DNA of 24,950 bases from an uncultured Lachnospiraceae bacterium (GTDB taxonomy: Bacteria; Bacillota; Clostridia; Lachnospirales; Lachnospiraceae): positions 1 through 24,950 of the forward strand of contig CAJTSB010000037.1 in the NCBI GenBank assembly GCA_910578825.1, given 5' to 3'. Shown here piece after piece: positions 21,316 to 24,950 of the stretch. Made by a program: the position numbers and the translations under genes. The first letter of the stretch is position 1. Every line of letters begins with the position of its first letter. Under the pieces are notes generated by a model. That model was given only the letters and a program-made list of their open reading frames with translations. It made no database searches and was not told the DNA's origin.

Positions 21316-21993
21316 ATGGCGATGGAGATTACAAGCGATTATATCAGTCATACGATACAGAGTATGGCAAAAGATAACACAAAAGCGGCAAACCGAACGA
21401 AGGCGGCAGACAGTATCGGCAAAGATATCGGGCAGACAGCAAAAGAAATGGAAAAAGGCCGGACAGGTCATGCGAATAAGGCGGACTTGGCAGCTGTTTA
21501 TACCAGCAGCGTCCGCAATCAGTCACAGAGGCTTGCGGATTATGCCCGCGAACTGGCAAAGCTTGCCCCCAGCGTACAGGTGAAGGTTGGGACTACATTC
21601 TCATCCGACAGGAGCGGGAAGACGTTGACGATAAATCCCGGTCTTCTGAATAAGATGATGCATGACCCGAAACAGGCGCAGGATACCAAAGAAATGATAA
21701 AGGGCGTGGAATTTATCACAAAATTTGTGGATGGTCTTTATAAATCCACCGGCAAAGTTCTGCTCTACCGGCACAGCTATATCGACGCAGATGGCAAGTA
21801 CCGCTGTTTTTCCCGCGTCAAAGACGTCAGGAGTGAGAAGATGAGTGCGACGCTCCGCAAACAGAGGCAGAAAAATTCACAGAATCTGATTGCCAAAACA
21901 AAGGCAAACGCTGTGAAAAAGAGGAAACAGGTACAGAACCTGCAGGCAAGAAGAAAGGCCGGGGCTGGTGCGAATGTGAACATACGGTTGTAG
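21316..21993 (+). CDS. DUF6033-like protein
   Basis: The 225-residue protein has an N-terminal helical Lys/Ala-rich part (1-75), a central block with VQVKVGTTFSSDRSGKTLTINPGLLNKM, then KGVEFITKFVDGLYKSTGKVLLYRHSYIDADGKYRCFS. It ends in a very basic helical tail (about 175-225). This pattern is what I recall for the DUF6033 family of Clostridia, whose function is unknown. There is no signal peptide. The ATG at 21316 has GGGAGGA upstream; the longer frame from 21283 lacks this. The basic tail could bind nucleic acid or acidic surfaces. A strong terminator follows, so it is transcribed alone or with the M56 operon. Confidence 0.65.
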   Translation: MAMEITSDYISHTIQSMAKDNTKAANRTKAADSIGKDIGQTAKEMEKGRTGHANKADLAAVYTSSVRNQSQRLADYARELAKLAPSVQVKVGTTFSSDRSGKTLTINPGLLNKMMHDPKQAQDTKEMIKGVEFITKFVDGLYKSTGKVLLYRHSYIDADGKYRCFSRVKDVRSEKMSATLRKQRQKNSQNLIAKTKANAVKKRKQVQNLQARRKAGAGANVNIRL

Positions 21994-22036
21994 AGAAATT
22001 CATGGACATAAAATAATAGACAGAAAGTGCAGGAAA

Positions 22037-22082
22037 TAAACGAGGAAGGGAACGGATAAACCGTATTTCAGCCTCGTTTTTC
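22037..22082 (+). terminator. Intrinsic terminator after the DUF6033-like gene
   Basis: AACGAGG at 22039-22045 pairs with CCTCGTT at 22072-22078. An inner ACGG/CCGT stem lies within, and the T-run (TTTTT) spans 22077-22081. The hisS promoter begins immediately afterwards. Confidence 0.75.
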
Positions 22083-22111
22083 TTGACTTTTTTCCCATAC
22101 AAAAATATAAT
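22083..22111 (+). promoter_or_regulatory. Promoter of the hisS-aspS operon
   Basis: TTGACT at 22083-22088 and a perfect TATAAT at 22106-22111 are 17 bp apart. The -35 box abuts the T-run of the preceding terminator. The leader is about 57 nt long. Confidence 0.8.
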
Positions 22112-22127
22112 AGATTAGACTTAGTGT

Positions 22128-22146
22128 GGCAAACGTCGTGTTTGCC
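22128..22146 (+). other. Hairpin in the hisS leader
   Basis: GGCAAAC at 22128-22134 pairs perfectly with GTTTGCC at 22140-22146 around GTCGT. It is near the expected 5' end of the transcript. The leader is far too short for a T-box and has no terminator, so it may be a stabilising 5' hairpin or a protein site. Confidence 0.45.
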
Positions 22147-22174
22147 GTGCCTGCAGGAAAACGGAGGAGAAATT

Positions 22175-23434
22175 ATGGCATTGGCGAAAAAGCCGGTAAA
22201 CGGCATGAAAGATATTTTACCGGAGGAGATGCAGATTCGGGATTATGTGATGAACGTGATAAAGGAGACCTACCGCAGTTTTGGTTTTACTCCTATTGAG
22301 ACGCCCTGCATGGAGAATATTGCAAATCTCTCCAACAAACAGGGTGGAGAAAATGAAAAACTGATTTTTAAGGTATTAAAACGCGGGGAAAAACTCAAGC
22401 TGGAGACAGCGCAGGAGGAAAATGACGTGGTGGATTATGGGATGCGTTACGATTTGACAGTACCGTTGGCTCGTTTCTATTCCAATAATGCCAACAACCT
22501 TCCATCTCCTTTTAAGGCGCTGCAGATGGGAAATGTCTGGCGTGCGGACCGCCCGCAGAGAGGCAGATACCGCCAGTTTATGCAGTGTGATATTGACATT
22601 TTAGGAGAGCCGAGTAACCTGGCAGAAATTGAATTGATTCTTGCAACGACGACGACGCTTGGCAGGCTGGGATTCAAAAATTTCCAGATTCGTATCAATG
22701 AACGTCGAATTTTGAAAGCGATGGCAGCATACAGCGGATTTGCAGAAGAATCTTACGATACGGTCTTTATCATACTGGATAAGATGGACAAGATTGGTCT
22801 TGACGGCGTGGCAGAGGAGCTTGCCAAAAGCGGATTTGCGAAAGAATCTATTGAGAAATATCTGGCATTGTTCCAGAATATGGAAGGGAAAGAAGAAGTT
22901 GCGGACGGCGTTGATTATCTGACAGGTGAACTGGGAGAGTATCTTGACGCTGCTGTGGCGGACAGCCTGAGGGAGATTGCGGCAAGCGTCAATGCCACGA
23001 AAGAGGCGGATTTTGCGCTGGTATTTGATCCTACGCTGGTGCGCGGAATGTCTTATTATACCGGTACGATTTTTGAGATTGCCATGCCGGAATTTGGCGG
23101 TAGCTGCGGCGGAGGCGGACGGTACGATGAGATGATAGGCAAGTTCACGGGGAACAACGTTCCCGCCTGCGGATTCTCGATTGGATTTGAGCGTATTATC
23201 TTGTTGCTCATGGAGCAGGGATTTCAGGTGCCGGGGCAGTCAGAGAAGATTGCTTTCCTCATCGAGAAGAATTATCCGGGCGAAAAACTGGCGGAGGTTA
23301 TTGCCGAGGCACAGAAGGAGCGGGCAAATGGAAAGCAGGTGCTTGTGGCAAGGATGAATAAGAACAAGAAATTCCAGAAAGAAAAACTGGGTGCGGAAGG
23401 ATATACGCAATTCAAAGAGTTTTTTAATAAATAA
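22175..23434 (+). CDS. hisS: Histidine--tRNA ligase
   Basis: HisRS charges tRNA-His with histidine. The 419-residue protein carries class II synthetase motifs: motif 1 around ETYRSFGFTPIETP, motif 2 with GNVWRADRPQRGRYRQFMQCDIDI, the histidine-binding VRGMSYYTGTIFE, and motif 3 with ACGFSIGFERIILLL. The C-terminal anticodon-binding part is short (about 60 residues after KIAFLIEKN, against about 90 in Escherichia coli). The ATG at 22175 has GGAGGA upstream; the longer frame from 22124 runs into the leader hairpin and is rejected. It has its own promoter, and aspS follows 67 bases downstream in the order typical of Firmicutes. Confidence 0.96.
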   Translation: MALAKKPVNGMKDILPEEMQIRDYVMNVIKETYRSFGFTPIETPCMENIANLSNKQGGENEKLIFKVLKRGEKLKLETAQEENDVVDYGMRYDLTVPLARFYSNNANNLPSPFKALQMGNVWRADRPQRGRYRQFMQCDIDILGEPSNLAEIELILATTTTLGRLGFKNFQIRINERRILKAMAAYSGFAEESYDTVFIILDKMDKIGLDGVAEELAKSGFAKESIEKYLALFQNMEGKEEVADGVDYLTGELGEYLDAAVADSLREIAASVNATKEADFALVFDPTLVRGMSYYTGTIFEIAMPEFGGSCGGGGRYDEMIGKFTGNNVPACGFSIGFERIILLLMEQGFQVPGQSEKIAFLIEKNYPGEKLAEVIAEAQKERANGKQVLVARMNKNKKFQKEKLGAEGYTQFKEFFNK

Positions 23435-23501
23435 TGAAAGCAAAGAGTTAGTTATGAGACAGAGATTGTGATAAATGGTACAAATGGTAAGGAGGAAAAT
23501 C

Positions 23502-24950
23502 ATGGCAGAGTCAATGAAAGGGCTGCGTAGAAGCCACAGGTGTACGGAGGTCTCCAATGCAAATATTGGAGAAACTGTCACCGTCATGGGTTGGGTGCAG
23601 AAAAGAAGGAATCTTGGAAGTTTGATTTTTATAGATTTGAGGGATCGTTCCGGCATTCTTCAGATTGTATTTGATGAACCGAAAGTGGGAAACGAGGGTT
23701 TTGCGAAGGCGGGAACCTTGCGGAGTGAATTTGTGGTGGCAGTCACCGGAACTGTAGAAAAGAGAACTGCGGCGGTCAATGAAAATTTAAAGACCGGAGA
23801 TATTGAGGTGATTGCAACAGATATCCGTATCCTGTCAGAATCTGAGACGCCGCCATTTCCAATTGAGGAGGATTCCCAGACGAAGGAGGACTTGCGTTTG
23901 CGTTACCGTTATCTGGATTTGCGCAGACCGGATATCCAGAGGAATCTCATGATGAAAAGCAGGGTGGCAATGCTTTTGCGTAATTTTATGGAAAAAGAGG
24001 GATTTCTGGAAATTGAGACTCCGATCCTTACGAAATCTACGCCCGAGGGTGCGAGAGACTACCTTGTACCGAGCCGTGTGCATCCGGGAAATTTCTACGC
24101 GCTGCCGCAGTCGCCGCAGTTGTTTAAGCAGCTTTTGATGTGTGCGGGATATGACCGCTATTTTCAGATTGCGCGTTGTTTCCGGGATGAGGATTTGCGC
24201 GCAGACCGTCAGCCGGAATTCACGCAGGCGGATATGGAGCTGTCTTTCGTGGATGTGGATGACGTGATTGATGTCAATGAACGTCTGCTTCAATATGTAT
24301 TTCAGGAGGCCATCGGTATTGATGTGCAGCTGCCGATTCCACGGATGAGCTGGCAGGAGGCGATGGACCGTTTTGGCTCGGACAAGCCGGACAACCGTTT
24401 CGGCATGGAGCTTGTGAACGTTTCAGACGTTGTGGAAGGATGCGGATTTAGCGTATTTACCGGAGCGTTGGAGCAGGGCGGTTCTGTCCGCGGTATCAAC
24501 GCTAAGGGTCAGGGAACCATGCCGCGCAAAAAGATAGATAAACTGGTGGAATTTGCCAAAGGCTACGGCGCCAAAGGCCTTGCCTATCTTGCTGTGAATG
24601 AGGATGGAACCTACAAGTCTTCCTTTGCAAAATTTATGACGGAAGAGGAATTAAAAGCTCTGGTGGAGAAGATGCAGGGAGAGCCGGGAGATTTGCTTTT
24701 GTTTGCAGCGGATCGGAATAAGGTTGTCTGGGATGTACTGGGTGCGCTGCGTTTGGAGTTGGCGCGGCAGCTTGAGCTGATAGATAAGAATCAGTATAAT
24801 TTCCTGTGGATTACGGAATTTCCGTTACTGGAGTGGTCGGATGAGGAAAATCGTTTTATGGCGATGCATCATCCTTTCACGATGCCGATGGAGGAGGACT
24901 GGGACAAGATTGATTCTGACCCGGGCGCAGTTCGTGCCAAGGCATACGAT
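23502..24950 (+). CDS. aspS: Aspartate--tRNA ligase, cut by the right window edge
   Basis: The first 483 residues of an AspRS of bacterial type (about 590 residues expected) are visible and open to the edge. The N-terminal anticodon-binding OB fold (about 17-110) includes GWVQKRRNLGSLIFIDLRDRSG. Catalytic blocks follow: LRYRYLDLRRPDIQRN, EGARDYLVPSR with SPQLFKQLLM, and motif 2 FRDEDLRADRQPEFTQ at 227-242. Then comes the bacterial GAD insertion (about 300-420). The last class II motif lies outside the window. AAGGAGG precedes the ATG at 23502. Sequence alone does not show whether it also charges tRNA-Asn. Confidence 0.96.
   Translation, partial: MAESMKGLRRSHRCTEVSNANIGETVTVMGWVQKRRNLGSLIFIDLRDRSGILQIVFDEPKVGNEGFAKAGTLRSEFVVAVTGTVEKRTAAVNENLKTGDIEVIATDIRILSESETPPFPIEEDSQTKEDLRLRYRYLDLRRPDIQRNLMMKSRVAMLLRNFMEKEGFLEIETPILTKSTPEGARDYLVPSRVHPGNFYALPQSPQLFKQLLMCAGYDRYFQIARCFRDEDLRADRQPEFTQADMELSFVDVDDVIDVNERLLQYVFQEAIGIDVQLPIPRMSWQEAMDRFGSDKPDNRFGMELVNVSDVVEGCGFSVFTGALEQGGSVRGINAKGQGTMPRKKIDKLVEFAKGYGAKGLAYLAVNEDGTYKSSFAKFMTEEELKALVEKMQGEPGDLLLFAADRNKVVWDVLGALRLELARQLELIDKNQYNFLWITEFPLLEWSDEENRFMAMHHPFTMPMEEDWDKIDSDPGAVRAKAYD

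Noticed and set aside
21994..22174. T-box leader before hisS.
   Set aside because: The promoter at 22083-22111 leaves a leader of about 57 nt without a T-box sequence; the only terminator is upstream of the promoter and belongs to the preceding gene.
1..24950. CRISPR arrays, insertion sequences, tRNA or rRNA genes, prophage genes.
   Set aside because: No regularly spaced repeats, transposase or integrase motifs, or structural RNA sequences were recognised anywhere in the window.

Overview
The window looks like a chromosomal segment of a Gram-positive Clostridia genome, most likely family Lachnospiraceae (Bacillota). Supporting signs are strong AAGGAGG-type ribosome binding sites, TTGACA/TATAAT promoters with 17-bp spacers, the hemZ and hisS-aspS order, a tandem-OB ssDNA-binding protein, an EpsG-type polymerase, a DUF6033-type protein, and abundant M56/BlaI and AgrC/AgrA-type regulators. 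No rRNA, tRNA, CRISPR array, insertion sequence or prophage gene was seen.

Layout. 1-1741 (+): an unassigned open frame at the left edge, an SSB-like protein, and a short corrinoid adenosyltransferase-like P-loop protein, with a foldback repeat between the last two. 1793-8778 (+): dapA, dapB, a class V aminotransferase, an HSP90-like ATPase, its translationally coupled helical partner, and nadA. These look like one long transcription unit that starts from a strong promoter followed by a terminator just ahead of dapA. 8767-12820 (-): queL-like radical SAM enzyme, yhhQ queuosine-precursor transporter, a membrane-anchored extracellular protein, a secreted protein, and an EpsG-like membrane polymerase, read right to left. 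The queL/yhhQ pair is preceded by what I read as a class I preQ1 riboswitch. 13064-15945 (+): an unknown acidic/basic protein, an MBL hydrolase and hemZ, ending in a clear terminator. 15994-21993: an accessory-looking block of a small membrane protein (-), an AgrC/AgrA-like two-component pair, a BlaI-type repressor with an M56 protease-sensor, and a DUF6033-like protein. 22083-24950 (+): hisS and aspS, the latter cut by the right edge.

How the parts fit. DapA and DapB are consecutive steps of lysine/diaminopimelate synthesis. The queL/yhhQ operon would import and remodel queuine-type bases to preQ1, and the preQ1 aptamer would give product feedback. The divergent promoters at 12982-13033 share one palindromic -35 hexamer, tying the queuosine operon to the opposite housekeeping operon. 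The secreted/anchored/EpsG genes look like a surface or matrix module with several repeated operator-like motifs. BlaI and M56 form a repressor-protease signalling pair with an undescribed sensor domain.

The most interesting points for follow-up are the HSP90-like two-gene unit, the alternative base pairing between the dapB end and the next ribosome binding site, the dapA leader terminator, the shared -35 box, and the repeated motifs around the secreted protein gene.
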